Assembly: GCF_003990355.1 (NCBI RefSeq)
Contig: NZ_CP034670.1
Span: 2,170,001-2,234,000 of the forward strand
DNA: 64,000 nt
Source of the DNA: Eikenella corrodens
Lineage (GTDB): Bacteria; Pseudomonadota; Gammaproteobacteria; Burkholderiales; Neisseriaceae
Direction: 5' to 3'
Part shown: positions 53,396 through 61,470 of the stretch, in pieces
Position numbering within the stretch: position 1 is the stretch's first letter
How the letters are laid out: every line of letters starts with the position of its first letter
Notes under the pieces: model-generated
What the model was told of the DNA's origin: nothing
The model's input: only the letters and a program-made list of their open reading frames with translations
Database searches by the model: none
Translations under genes and position numbers: made by a program

Positions 53396-53944
53396 ATGGG
53401 GCAGAAGCGCTGGAAGAGGATCGCACTGGCGGTGTTGATAGTGTTTGCACTCATCGGTATGGTTGCTACTGTGGCAATTATCCCGTTTGTTGGCAACTAT
53501 ATCAGCGATATGAATAGAGAGGTGGATACCACGCCGCTGGTTTCTGTGCCGTTCAGTACGCAGCAAGTAGGCTATCAACAGACGATAAAAGATGTACCGA
53601 TTCCGCACCATGGCTTGTTTGCGCTCACGGTGAGGTTGAAGCCGAAAACCGGAACACATCTTTCAAAAGAAGAGATAGACAATTTATTTTATCAGGCCAG
53701 GCATACGCCTTTTGTGGTGAAGTATGAGGTGCAAACAGCGGGCAATCCCGGCTTGCTTTATGGGAAAGACACGGTTGTGGCTGATTTCTCCACAGAGGAA
53801 AACGGCGATTTCATTTTCTCCGTTCACTCCGGATTTGTCCGCCAAGAGGGTAGATTGATGATACGGGCGGAGAACCTTATCCAAGTGCCGGAGTTTGCGA
53901 AGTTTGATGCATTTTTAGAGCTTAGGGAAAAGAAACCCAATTAA
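53396..53944 (+). CDS. Single-pass membrane protein of unknown function
   Basis: A 182-residue protein with one N-terminal membrane helix (ALAVLIVFALIGMVATVAIIPF, residues 10-31) and an extracytoplasmic domain of beta character: VSVPFSTQQVGYQQTIKDV, LFALTVRLKPKTGTHLSKEEIDNLFY and FSTEENGDFIFSVHSGF. AGAGGAAGAG precedes the start. No family recognised. It lies between two DUS-containing spacers in an accessory stretch. Confidence 0.65.
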   Translation: MGQKRWKRIALAVLIVFALIGMVATVAIIPFVGNYISDMNREVDTTPLVSVPFSTQQVGYQQTIKDVPIPHHGLFALTVRLKPKTGTHLSKEEIDNLFYQARHTPFVVKYEVQTAGNPGLLYGKDTVVADFSTEENGDFIFSVHSGFVRQEGRLMIRAENLIQVPEFAKFDAFLELREKKPN

Positions 53945-54049
53945 ATAAGTAGGCATGGAAGGTTCTTCAACCATTCTGCCCGCACATCAAAGAGGCTACC
54001 TGAAACACCGCAAATTTGATAAACCGCGTTCTTACCAAGGAGTCTTGTC

Positions 54050-54640
54050 ATGAAAGTTTTGGTTAATCTGTTCCATCCTCATCTTGAACGTTCTGTTGTA
54101 AACCGCGCTTGGGCGGATCGTCTTGCCAACCAGCCGGGCATTACCCTGCGCAATCTGTACGCACTCTATCCCGACGGCAAAATCGACGTAGCCGCCGAAC
54201 AACGGGCTTTGGCCGAACACGACCGCTTGGTGTTCCAACACCCATTCTATTGGTACGCCACCCCACCGCTGATGAAGCAATGGCTCGATGATGTACTGAC
54301 CTACGGCTGGGCATACGGCCCGGGCGGCAACGCGCTGGCAGGCAAAGAGTGGCTGTCGGCCATTTCCACCGGCGGCCCGGCAGACTCCTACCAAGCAGGC
54401 GGCTATAACCGCTTTTCCATGAGCGAGTTTTTGAAACCCTTGGTGCAAACTGCCTCCTTGCTGCAAACCGTTTTCCTGCCGCCGTTTATTTTCCACGGCG
54501 CAGTGGTGGCCGATAGCGAAGCCGTTCGCGCTTCTGCCGATGCACTGCTGGACTACATCCGCAATCCGCTGCTCGACCCGCAGAAAAAGCTGGCGGCACT
54601 GCAGGCCAAAATGGAAAGCGAAGGCGTAAAGCTGGAATAA
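54050..54640 (+). CDS. NAD(P)H oxidoreductase, KefF/flavodoxin-like
   Basis: A 196-residue flavodoxin-fold quinone reductase, similar to the ancillary protein KefF: VLVNLFHPHLERSVVNRAWADRL, YPDGKIDVAAEQRALAEHD, VFQHPFYWYATPPLMKQWLDDVLTYGWAYG and WLSAISTGGPADSY. AAGGAG precedes the ATG. It has no kefC neighbour. Its last 32 codons and the following spacer are repeated at 55491-55633, showing that a related gene once existed downstream. Confidence 0.85.
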   Translation: MKVLVNLFHPHLERSVVNRAWADRLANQPGITLRNLYALYPDGKIDVAAEQRALAEHDRLVFQHPFYWYATPPLMKQWLDDVLTYGWAYGPGGNALAGKEWLSAISTGGPADSYQAGGYNRFSMSEFLKPLVQTASLLQTVFLPPFIFHGAVVADSEAVRASADALLDYIRNPLLDPQKKLAALQAKMESEGVKLE

Positions 54641-54683
54641 CAGCCGCAGGAATGTTGCCCACGCAGTTTGAGGCTACCTGAAA
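54545..54683 (+). repeat. Direct repeat, copy 1 (3' end of the KefF-like gene)
   Basis: It covers the last 32 codons of the KefF-like gene, its stop, and the spacer to the DUS. It is nearly identical to 55491-55633, with scattered substitutions and a 4-bp difference after CGCAGGA. Confidence 0.9.
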
Positions 54684-54689
54684 TATATC

Positions 54690-54736
54690 CCTTGCCTTAC
54701 TGCCTGCGGCTCGCCGTTTTGTTCTGCTTTTGTTAA
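54690..54736. repeat. Degenerate Correia-element fragment
   Basis: CCTTACTGCCTGCGGCTCG and CTGCTTTTGTTAA match the right half of the Correia elements in this window, but the ends are lost. Confidence 0.5.
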
Positions 54737-54801
54737 GGGGCTGACGTAGATTAGCCCCAACTAAAAAGCAGCTACGCAACACAATTGGAGAGAAAGTCTG
54801 T

Positions 54802-55413
54802 ATGACGGCATTAATGACAGCAATTCTTATCGGCATATTATTCGTTCTGTCGCTTGCCCTCTCGCTATTTAGTATTTGGAAAGCATGGGGCGCACTGCCT
54901 AGGGCAGGCAGCCTGCAGAAATTTTTGGCAATTTTATGGGCAGCGGCAGCGGTGTACCTGTTTTGTCCCGCGCTGTACAGCAAGTTGGCCATCGCATCGC
55001 ACACCTCGGAATACAACCCCCACATTGGCGAAATCCGCCTATTCATCAACATATGGCTGGTTTTCCTGATGCCGATTGCCTTGCTGACCCCCACTGTTTT
55101 GACATGGCAGAACCGTTGGCATGGTGCTTGGGTATTTGGCAAACTGGCTGCGCTGTATGCAGGCATATCCATGCTCTGCACCATCCTTACGGGGGGATAC
55201 CGCTGTTTGACAGCATCGTTACTGCCCTCATTATGGGGCTGGTGGGAAACACTGTTTGTGCAGCACGGCTGGGGTGGGACGCTATATGACTTGCATAATT
55301 GCCGATACGGTACCATGTCTTCTTTGATATGGTGGATGTGGGTAATTGCCGGCAGCAGTGCATTGCTCGTAGCACGGCTTTTGTGTACCATCCGAACAGA
55401 ATTTCCAGATTGA
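54802..55413 (+). CDS. Multi-pass membrane protein of unknown function
   Basis: A 203-residue hydrophobic protein with about five membrane spans, for example ILIGILFVLSLALSLFSIW, FLAILWAAAAVYLFCPALY, LFINIWLVFLMPIALLTPTV and SSLIWWMWVIAGSSALLVA. GGAG lies 12 bases before the ATG, a weak spacing; the ATG at 54814 is an alternative. No family recognised. It lies between the two copies of the KefF-like 3' end, so it may have come in with the duplication. Confidence 0.6.
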   Translation: MTALMTAILIGILFVLSLALSLFSIWKAWGALPRAGSLQKFLAILWAAAAVYLFCPALYSKLAIASHTSEYNPHIGEIRLFINIWLVFLMPIALLTPTVLTWQNRWHGAWVFGKLAALYAGISMLCTILTGGYRCLTASLLPSLWGWWETLFVQHGWGGTLYDLHNCRYGTMSSLIWWMWVIAGSSALLVARLLCTIRTEFPD

Positions 55414-55490
55414 ATGCGATTCAAACGGCGCGGCCGGGCCAAATCAGAACTGCCGCTGCGGACAGGCTGGATTAAGATGCCGCCCGCGAA

Positions 55491-55633
55491 CTGTTGGACT
55501 ACATCCGCAATCCGCTGCTCGACCCGCAGAAAAAGCTGGCGGCACTGCAGGCCAAAATGGAAAGCGAAGGCGTAAATCTGGAATAACAGCCGCAGGAGGC
55601 AATGTTGCCCACGTAGTTTGAGGCTACCTGAAA
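55491..55633 (+). pseudogene. 3' remnant of a second KefF-like gene
   Basis: An open frame without start reads LLDYIRNPLLDPQKKLAALQ through EGVNLE and stop, matching the end of the 54050 gene with one changed residue near the end (Asn for Lys). Upstream of it, residues DAARE differ from the first copy, suggesting a paralogue rather than an exact duplicate. Spacer sequence and DUS after the stop are also shared. Confidence 0.75.
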
Positions 55634-55647
55634 CTTTCAGGTAGCCT
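55621..55647. terminator. Inverted DUS pair at the metK 3' end
   Basis: Facing copies separated by one base form a 13-bp stem between the KefF-like remnant and the convergent metK end. Confidence 0.75.
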
Positions 55648-55669
55648 CTCATCTATTTGCCAAACGGGA

Positions 55670-56839
55670 TTACAAACCTGCTGCCGCTTTCAAAGCTGCG
55701 GCCTTATCGGTGCGCTCCCAAGTGAACTCGGGCTCTTCGCGGCCGAAGTGGCCGTAGGCAGCGGATTTGCTGTAAATCGGGCGCAGCAGATCGAGCATCT
55801 GCACGATGCCTTTCGGGCGCAGGTCGAAATGTTCGCGCACGATGGTGATGAGTTTGTCTTCGCTGATTTTGCCCGTGCCGAAGGTGTCGATGGCGATGGA
55901 AGTGGGCTCGGCAATGCCGATGGCGTAAGACACTTGGATTTGGCATTGGGTCGCCAAACCGGCGGCCACGATGTTTTTCGCCACATAGCGGCAGGCATAG
56001 GCAGCGGAGCGGTCTACTTTGCTCGGGTCTTTGCCGGAGAATGCGCCGCCGCCGTGCGGGGCTGCGCCGCCGTATGTATCGACAATGATTTTGCGGCCGG
56101 TGAGCCCGCAGTCGCCCTGCGGCCCGCCAATCACGAAGCGGCCGGTGGGGTTGATGAGGTATTTGGTGTCGGCGGTAAGCATTTCGGGCGGCAGCACGGG
56201 TTTGATGATGTGCTCAATCACGGCTTTGCTCAGCTCTTCGTGGCTGATTTCGGGATTGTGCTGGGTGGAGAGCACCACGGTGTCGATGCGTTTCACTTTG
56301 CCGGTTTCGCTGTCGTAAACCACGGTCAGCTGCGCTTTGGCATCGGGGCGCAGCCAGGGCAGTTGACCGCTTTTGCGCACTTCGCTCTGGCGCTGCATCA
56401 GGCGGTGGCTGTAATAAATGGCAAAGGGCATCAGGGTGGGGGTTTCGTCGCAGGCGTAGCCAAACATCAGGCCTTGGTCGCCCGCGCCTTGGTTCAGGTC
56501 GAGGCCTTCGCCTTCGTTCACGCCTTGGGCGATGTCGGGCGATTGCTGGTCGTAATACACGCCCACCGCGCAGCCGTTGGCATCAAAGCCGAGTTCGGAG
56601 GCGTTGTAGCCGATTTTGGCAATGGTTTCGCGGGCGACTTTGATGTAGTCCACGTGCGCGGTGGTGGTGATTTCGCCGGCCAGCACGCACAGGCCGGTGT
56701 TCACCAGCGTTTCGGCCGCCACGCGGGCTTTGGGGTCTTGGGCGAGGACGGCATCGAGGATGGCGTCGGATACTTGGTCGGCCACTTTGTCGGGATGGCC
56801 TTCGGATACGGATTCGGAGGTGAAGAGGTATTCGCTCAT
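55670..56839 (-). CDS. metK: S-adenosylmethionine synthase
   Basis: MetK makes S-adenosylmethionine from methionine and ATP. The 389-residue protein starts at MSEYLFTSESVSEGHPDK; the open frame runs further upstream through the leader terminator and is not used. GEGDQGLMFGY is present as QGAGDQGLMFGYA, and GGGAFSGKDPSKVDRS and the ATP-site Lys are intact. It is preceded by a leader of about 190 nt with an internal terminator, so expression is probably controlled by attenuation. Confidence 0.97.
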   Translation of the reverse strand: MSEYLFTSESVSEGHPDKVADQVSDAILDAVLAQDPKARVAAETLVNTGLCVLAGEITTTAHVDYIKVARETIAKIGYNASELGFDANGCAVGVYYDQQSPDIAQGVNEGEGLDLNQGAGDQGLMFGYACDETPTLMPFAIYYSHRLMQRQSEVRKSGQLPWLRPDAKAQLTVVYDSETGKVKRIDTVVLSTQHNPEISHEELSKAVIEHIIKPVLPPEMLTADTKYLINPTGRFVIGGPQGDCGLTGRKIIVDTYGGAAPHGGGAFSGKDPSKVDRSAAYACRYVAKNIVAAGLATQCQIQVSYAIGIAEPTSIAIDTFGTGKISEDKLITIVREHFDLRPKGIVQMLDLLRPIYSKSAAYGHFGREEPEFTWERTDKAAALKAAAGL

Positions 56840-56880
56840 GATATGTCTTTCGGATAATAGATAAACCTTGCGGCTTAGCA

Positions 56881-57036
56881 AGGAGGGCTCAGCGGGCAAT
56901 AAAAAATCCCGCACTAAGCGGGAAGAGATATTGCCCGGCCTGATTCAGACGAGCCACATCGGCCTCTCGGCCGTCCACCTTACGCGCCGTTTGCGGCGGG
57001 CAGGTTGGCATGGATTCCCAACTCTTAATGCGCGGC
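56881..57036 (-). promoter_or_regulatory. Structured metK leader with internal terminator, candidate riboswitch
   Basis: Reading the minus strand from about 57033, the leader contains several stems (for example GGCCGAGAGGCC) and ends in TCCCGC-TTAGT-GCGGGA followed by TTTTTT (56923-56901). That hairpin is enclosed by a second stem, GGGCAAT with ATTGCCC (56936-56930 and 56900-56894). The terminator lies about 60 bp before the start codon. It does not match the SAM riboswitch consensus forms I can recall, so the ligand is unknown. Confidence 0.6.
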
Positions 57037-57038
57037 AG

Positions 57039-57067
57039 ATGATAACAAATCCCGCTTGCAGCGGCAA
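57039..57067 (-). promoter_or_regulatory. metK promoter with extended -10
   Basis: On the minus strand TTGCCG (57067-57062), 17 bp, then TATCAT (57044-57039) preceded by TGT, an extended -10. It places the transcript start near 57033. Confidence 0.55.
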
Positions 57068-57210
57068 GCGGCGGGATGGGTTTCAGGTGGCCTCAGCGGG
57101 AAGAAGGCTACCTGAAAATTCATAGCGGCGGATAAAACCAAACATCGGCATAACAACACCACCCTGCCCAACGTTTCCTAGCGTGTAAATCAACAGCGTT
57201 GTTTACACAA

Positions 57211-57240
57211 AAAGGCTACCTGAAATTTCAGGTAGCCTTT
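57211..57240. terminator. Perfect 30-bp DUS palindrome
   Basis: AAAGGCTACCTGAAA meets its exact complement with no loop. It lies after the 3' end of the secreted three-domain protein gene and ends in CCTTT. Confidence 0.8.
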
Positions 57241-57261
57241 GTCTGGTTGCGCACAGCTTAA

Positions 57262-58464
57262 TTAGCGGCGGCCATTGTTGCTGTACACCATTTTGGTGCC
57301 TTCAAAGATGTGGATGCTGGCGGCGCAGGTGGCGGTGGAGCATGTTTTCATCGGCAGGGTGACGCTGTAGCGGCCGCTGCGCGGGGCGCGGTAGCTGAAC
57401 AAGGGCACGCTGTCGCCCATCACGTCTTGTTTCACCACGCGGCCGTTGTGGCGCACGATGAGGTCGATGTCGGTGCAGTTGTCGTCGCAGTCGCCGTAGA
57501 AGGTATAGACTTTGCCGGCGGTGAGATCGAGCTGCTCGGTGTGGCTCTGGCCGGCGGCGAGGCGCTGTTGGCGCAGGAGGAAGACGCGGGCGGCCGGGTC
57601 TTTGTCTTTAACGATTTCCACGTTGCTCCGTTGGGCGCGCTGCAAGGAGGGGTCGTTGTCGGTGCTGCTTTCAAATACCTGTACGGAATAGGCGCAGGTG
57701 TCGTTGTCACAGTCTTCCATGCTGGCCTTGATTTGATGACGGCCGCCCTGTTCGGCACGGAAGGTTAGCTGGGGTACGTCGTCGCTATCGGTGTCGGCGG
57801 CAATGGTTTTACCGTTGGCGCTGACGGTGAGGTCGAGGTCGCCGCAGGCTGAGTCGCAGCGGCCGAACACGCTGTAATACTTGCCGGCGGTGAGTTCGAC
57901 TTCCGTGCTGCGGCTTTGGCTGTCGGCAAGCTGGCCGCTGATCAGGGGCAGTTCGCGGGCTTTTTCATCGGCATCCTGCTGTGCTTCGCGGATCCGTTTC
58001 TGGGCAGATTCCAAGGATGCGCCTTCGTCGTCGCTGTTGCCTACTTTGCCGCCGCTGAATACTTGCAGTGCGGAGCGGCAGCGGTTGCGGGAGCATTCGT
58101 CCATGGTGGTGTTAAGCTCCACGCGGCCGTCGCGGTCGGCCTGCCAGGTGAAGCGGGAGCCGTCGCCACGGTTTTTACGGAACAGGACGGTGCGGCCTTG
58201 GGTAACGCTGAATTTGATGTTGGAGCAGTTTACGGAGCAGTCGGCAAAAACGGTGTATACCTGGCCGGCCTTCACATCCAGCGGGGTGGTGTTGCTTTGG
58301 CCTTCTTCCAGGCGCACGGTGCGCTGGAACAGCAGCTGCGCGGCGGGGTCTTCGCCTTTGATGGCTTCGCTGTGGGTGGATGCCTGGTCGGCGAGGTAGC
58401 GTTCGGCGGCGAAAGCAGGAAGGGATAAAGCGGCCAAAATCGGCAGCAGGGCGAGTTTTTTCAT
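57262..58464 (-). CDS. Secreted three-domain protein with repeated Cys pairs
   Basis: A 400-residue protein with signal peptide MKKLALLPILAALSLPAFAA. Three related domains follow (about residues 45-140, 185-280 and 295-395). Each has a block of the form VYTVFADCSVNCSNIKFSV, YYSVFGRCDSACGDLDLTV or VYTFYGDCDDNCTDIDLIV, and a later Cys pair (ECSRNRC, DCDNDTC, TCSTATC) followed by a QVF or HIF strand. This looks like a disulfide-stapled beta-sandwich repeat, somewhat like PPC domains. A Gln/Glu-rich helix links domains 1 and 2. Probably periplasmic or released. Function unknown. Confidence 0.75.
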   Translation of the reverse strand: MKKLALLPILAALSLPAFAAERYLADQASTHSEAIKGEDPAAQLLFQRTVRLEEGQSNTTPLDVKAGQVYTVFADCSVNCSNIKFSVTQGRTVLFRKNRGDGSRFTWQADRDGRVELNTTMDECSRNRCRSALQVFSGGKVGNSDDEGASLESAQKRIREAQQDADEKARELPLISGQLADSQSRSTEVELTAGKYYSVFGRCDSACGDLDLTVSANGKTIAADTDSDDVPQLTFRAEQGGRHQIKASMEDCDNDTCAYSVQVFESSTDNDPSLQRAQRSNVEIVKDKDPAARVFLLRQQRLAAGQSHTEQLDLTAGKVYTFYGDCDDNCTDIDLIVRHNGRVVKQDVMGDSVPLFSYRAPRSGRYSVTLPMKTCSTATCAASIHIFEGTKMVYSNNGRR

Positions 58465-59053
58465 AAGTTGTTTCCTTTTATTTTGGGGGGAGAAATTTTG
58501 CCAAAGTGAAGCTGTGCAAAATTTTGCGATATTATGCCTAATCCTGTTAACTTTTCCAACCGTTTTACTCGGATTTGTGTATTTGGCTGATGCTTTGAAG
58601 GCTACCTGAAAGTACGGATTTCGGCAAAGTAATGGAAGTTTCTCCAAAAATGCTACGGCATCGGCTGAGTTTTGCCATACTGCTTATATCGTTTACAGTT
58701 TGCCGTGTGCCGCTTTGGCCTGTGTTTGTTTCTGCTAAAAGAGCCCGCGGTTTTAGATGGCCTTTTCAGGTAACCTTTTCGGTACGGCCTCTTTTGAGCC
58801 AAGTCAAACTTTGTAGCCGCAGCAGGGCGGTGGAAATCTGTTTTCATTGCATGATTGTCGGCCGCAACCCCTTGTTCTGCACAAGACTCTCCAGCTTGCC
58901 CGCGCAGGCTCACATTTAATAATCACTCTCAATTAACCCGATTTAACGGCGCAGCCGCTTGCGTTTTTCCCGGTAAAGCACGACAATCCACCACAACATA
59001 TAGTGTTTAGAAATATTATTTGCACTATATGTTGTATTTTTAAGGATAGGGCT
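58465..59053. other. Long spacer before nrdG
   Basis: No convincing gene is present in this 589-bp spacer; a 95-codon open frame at 58632 has no ribosome site or recognisable sequence. Isolated DUS or near-DUS copies lie near 58599 and 58763. The minus-strand reading near 58935-58917 (ATTGAGAGTGATTATTA) resembles a Fur box. The NrdR boxes are at its right end. Confidence 0.45.
58991..59037 (+). promoter_or_regulatory. Pair of NrdR-type boxes upstream of nrdG
   Basis: CCACAACATATAGTGT (58991-59006) and GCACTATATGTTGTAT (59022-59037) resemble the NrdR consensus ACACWATATATWGTGT at about 14 and 13 of 16 positions. They are 15 bp apart, the canonical spacing. Together they form a perfect 12-bp inverted repeat around the spacer. 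Confidence 0.8.
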
Positions 59054-59608
59054 ATGGAAACGCTGAATTTTACCCGCGAGCAGATCGTTTGGCAGGAAGT
59101 GCCGGGCGAAGTGTCGCTGGCGTTTCTGTTTTCCGGCTGCCCGCTGCGCTGCCAAGGCTGCCACAGTGCCGACAGCTGGAAGGGCAGCTTGGGCACCGAA
59201 CTGACTGCTGAATACTTACAAAGCCGCTTGGAACGCTATCGCGGGCTGATTAGCTGCGTGCTGTTTATGGGCGGCGAGTGGCTACCTGAAAAACTGCTGC
59301 CGCTGCTGGCGCAGGTACGCGAAGCCGGGCTGAACACCTGCCTCTACACCGGCCTGGAGCAAGACGAGCTGGAGCGCGCCTCCATTGCCATCATCCCGCA
59401 GCTCACTTATCTGAAAACCGGCCGCTGGAAAATGGAGCTCGGCGGCCTCGACAGCCCGCACACCAACCAGCGCTTTATCGACCTGCGCAGCGGCGAAATG
59501 CTGAACCATCTGTTTGTGAAAGACACGCCCGCCGCCCGCCCCAAAATCATCCCCTTGGCGCCCGCCCCGCAACCGGCCGCCGAGGGCGCGTTTTCCCCGC
59601 CGGCCTAA
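59054..59608 (+). CDS. nrdG: Anaerobic ribonucleotide reductase activating protein
   Basis: NrdG is a radical-SAM enzyme that installs the glycyl radical on NrdD. The 184-residue protein starts at METLNFTREQ with AAGGA upstream. The iron-sulfur motif is FSGCPLRCQGCHSADSW (CxxxCxxC, about residues 31-38). LFMGGEWLPEKLLPLL follows, in which a near-DUS encodes LPE, and LKTGRWKMELGGLDSP. The last 30 residues are Pro/Ala-rich. It precedes nrdD by 59 bp, the reverse of the common nrdD-nrdG order. Confidence 0.93.
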   Translation: METLNFTREQIVWQEVPGEVSLAFLFSGCPLRCQGCHSADSWKGSLGTELTAEYLQSRLERYRGLISCVLFMGGEWLPEKLLPLLAQVREAGLNTCLYTGLEQDELERASIAIIPQLTYLKTGRWKMELGGLDSPHTNQRFIDLRSGEMLNHLFVKDTPAARPKIIPLAPAPQPAAEGAFSPPA

Positions 59609-59667
59609 TGTAGGCCTTCCCGATAGCGGAATCCCGCTATCCCATCCACATCAAAAGGAGAGTAAAC

Positions 59668-61470
59668 ATGATTCGGCTGCATCCCGAACAGTTAAACGGC
59701 AAACTGCAATTCATGCACGACTACATCAGCGCGCAAAACGCGGCGGACGGCTCGAAAATGGACGCCAACGCCAACGTTACCCAGAAAAACATCGCCACGA
59801 TGGAAGCGGAAATCATGAAAGACTTTTTCGTGCAGATCAACCGCGCCCAGGTGTCGCGCAAAATCGCCGAAATTTTCGACCAATCCGTGGCCGACGAATA
59901 CATCCGCCAGATTGAGGCGCACGAGATTTATGTGCATGACGAAACCAGCCTCAAGCCTTATTGTGTGTCGGTTACGCTGTATCCCTTCCTGCTCGACGGC
60001 TTAAGCAAACTCGGCGGCGAATCCAAAGCGCCGCAACATTTGGCATCGTTTTGCGGCTCGTTTATCAACCTGGTGTTCGCCATCAGCGCGCAGTTTGCCG
60101 GCGCGGTGGCGACGGTGGAATTTCTGACTTATTTCGACTACTTTGCCCGCAAAGACTACGGCGATGATTATTTGGACACCCACGCCGCCGAAATCGCCAA
60201 CCACATGCAGCAGGTGGTGTACAGCATCAACCAGCCCGCCGCCGCGCGCGGCTATCAGAGCGTATTCTGGAATATTTCCGTGTACGATCAATACTATTTC
60301 GACGCGATGTTCGGCGATTTCGTCTTTCCCGATTTCAGCAAACCGGTGTGGGCGAGCGTGGCGAAGCTGCAAAACTTCTTCCTCAAATGGTTCAATCAGG
60401 AGCGCACCAAAGCCGTTTTGACCTTCCCCGTCGTTACCGCTGCGATGCTGACCGACGGCGGCAAATGCAAAGACACCGTGTTTGCCGACGAAATGGCGAA
60501 AGAGTTGGCGGAAGGCAATTCCTTCTTCGTCTATCTCTCCGACAATCCCGACTCCTTGGCTTCCTGCTGCCGCCTGCGCAACGCCATTGAAGACCGCACC
60601 TTCAGCTACACCCTCGGTGCGGGCGGCGTGGCGACCGGTTCCATTAACGTCATTACCATCAACATGAACCGATTGGAACAAGACGGGCGCGACCTTGCCG
60701 CCGAAGTGGCCAAAATCCACAAATACCAATACGCCTACCGCAAACTGATGGAAGAATACCAAGCTGCCGGAATGCTGCCCGTTTACGATGCAGGTTTCAT
60801 CACGCTGGACAAACAGTTCCTCACCATCGGCATCAACGGCATGGCGGAAGCCGCCGAATCGCAAGGCATCAAGGTCGGCTACAACGACGACTACATCAAT
60901 TTCGTTCAAGGTCGTCTGAAAACCATATTCGAAGCCAACCAAGCCGCCAGCAAACATTACGGCGTGAAGTTCAACACCGAGTTCGTCCCCGCCGAAAACC
61001 TCGGCGTGAAAAACGCCAAATGGGACAAAGCCGACGGCTACCAAGTCAGCCGCGACTGCTACAACTCCTATTTCTATGTCGTCGAAGACGAAGAAATCAA
61101 CGCGCTCGACAAATTCCTGCTGCACGGCAAAGAACTGGTGGACTGGCTCGACGGCGGCTCCGCGCTGCACCTGAACCTCGACGAAGCCCTGCCCGAATCC
61201 GGCTACCGCTCGCTCTTGGACATCGCCGCGCAAACCGGCTGCAACTACTTCTGCGTGAACGTGCGCATCACCATCTGCAACGAATGCGGCCATATCGACA
61301 AACGTACCCTGCACGCCTGTTCCGACTGCGGTTCGCACGACATCGACTACGGCACCCGCGTCATCGGCTACCTGAAACGCGTATCCGCCTTTAGTAGCGG
61401 ACGGCGCAAAGAACACGCGCTGCGGCACTACCACCGCGAGCAGCAGCAGAAATGGCGCAAAGTGGCCTAA
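59668..61470 (+). CDS. nrdD: Anaerobic ribonucleoside-triphosphate reductase
   Basis: NrdD is the class III reductase that makes dNTPs without oxygen. The 600-residue protein has the core with SFCGSFINLVFAISAQFAGAVA, SVFWNISVYDQYYFDAMFG and NSFFVYLSDNPDSLASCCRLRN, the C-terminal zinc site in CNECGHIDKRTLHACSDCGS and the glycyl radical Gly in TRVIGYLKRVSAFS (about residue 569). It has no obvious ATP-cone at the N-terminus. A mucDUS-type AGGTCGTCTGAA lies at 60909, and a near-eikDUS covers the glycyl radical codon. Confidence 0.95.
   Translation: MIRLHPEQLNGKLQFMHDYISAQNAADGSKMDANANVTQKNIATMEAEIMKDFFVQINRAQVSRKIAEIFDQSVADEYIRQIEAHEIYVHDETSLKPYCVSVTLYPFLLDGLSKLGGESKAPQHLASFCGSFINLVFAISAQFAGAVATVEFLTYFDYFARKDYGDDYLDTHAAEIANHMQQVVYSINQPAAARGYQSVFWNISVYDQYYFDAMFGDFVFPDFSKPVWASVAKLQNFFLKWFNQERTKAVLTFPVVTAAMLTDGGKCKDTVFADEMAKELAEGNSFFVYLSDNPDSLASCCRLRNAIEDRTFSYTLGAGGVATGSINVITINMNRLEQDGRDLAAEVAKIHKYQYAYRKLMEEYQAAGMLPVYDAGFITLDKQFLTIGINGMAEAAESQGIKVGYNDDYINFVQGRLKTIFEANQAASKHYGVKFNTEFVPAENLGVKNAKWDKADGYQVSRDCYNSYFYVVEDEEINALDKFLLHGKELVDWLDGGSALHLNLDEALPESGYRSLLDIAAQTGCNYFCVNVRITICNECGHIDKRTLHACSDCGSHDIDYGTRVIGYLKRVSAFSSGRRKEHALRHYHREQQQKWRKVA

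Noticed and set aside
58632..58919. 95-codon frame MEVSPKMLRHRLSF.. as a gene
   Set aside because: No ribosome site, no family resemblance, Cys/Arg-rich low-quality composition and a DUS-like copy running through it.
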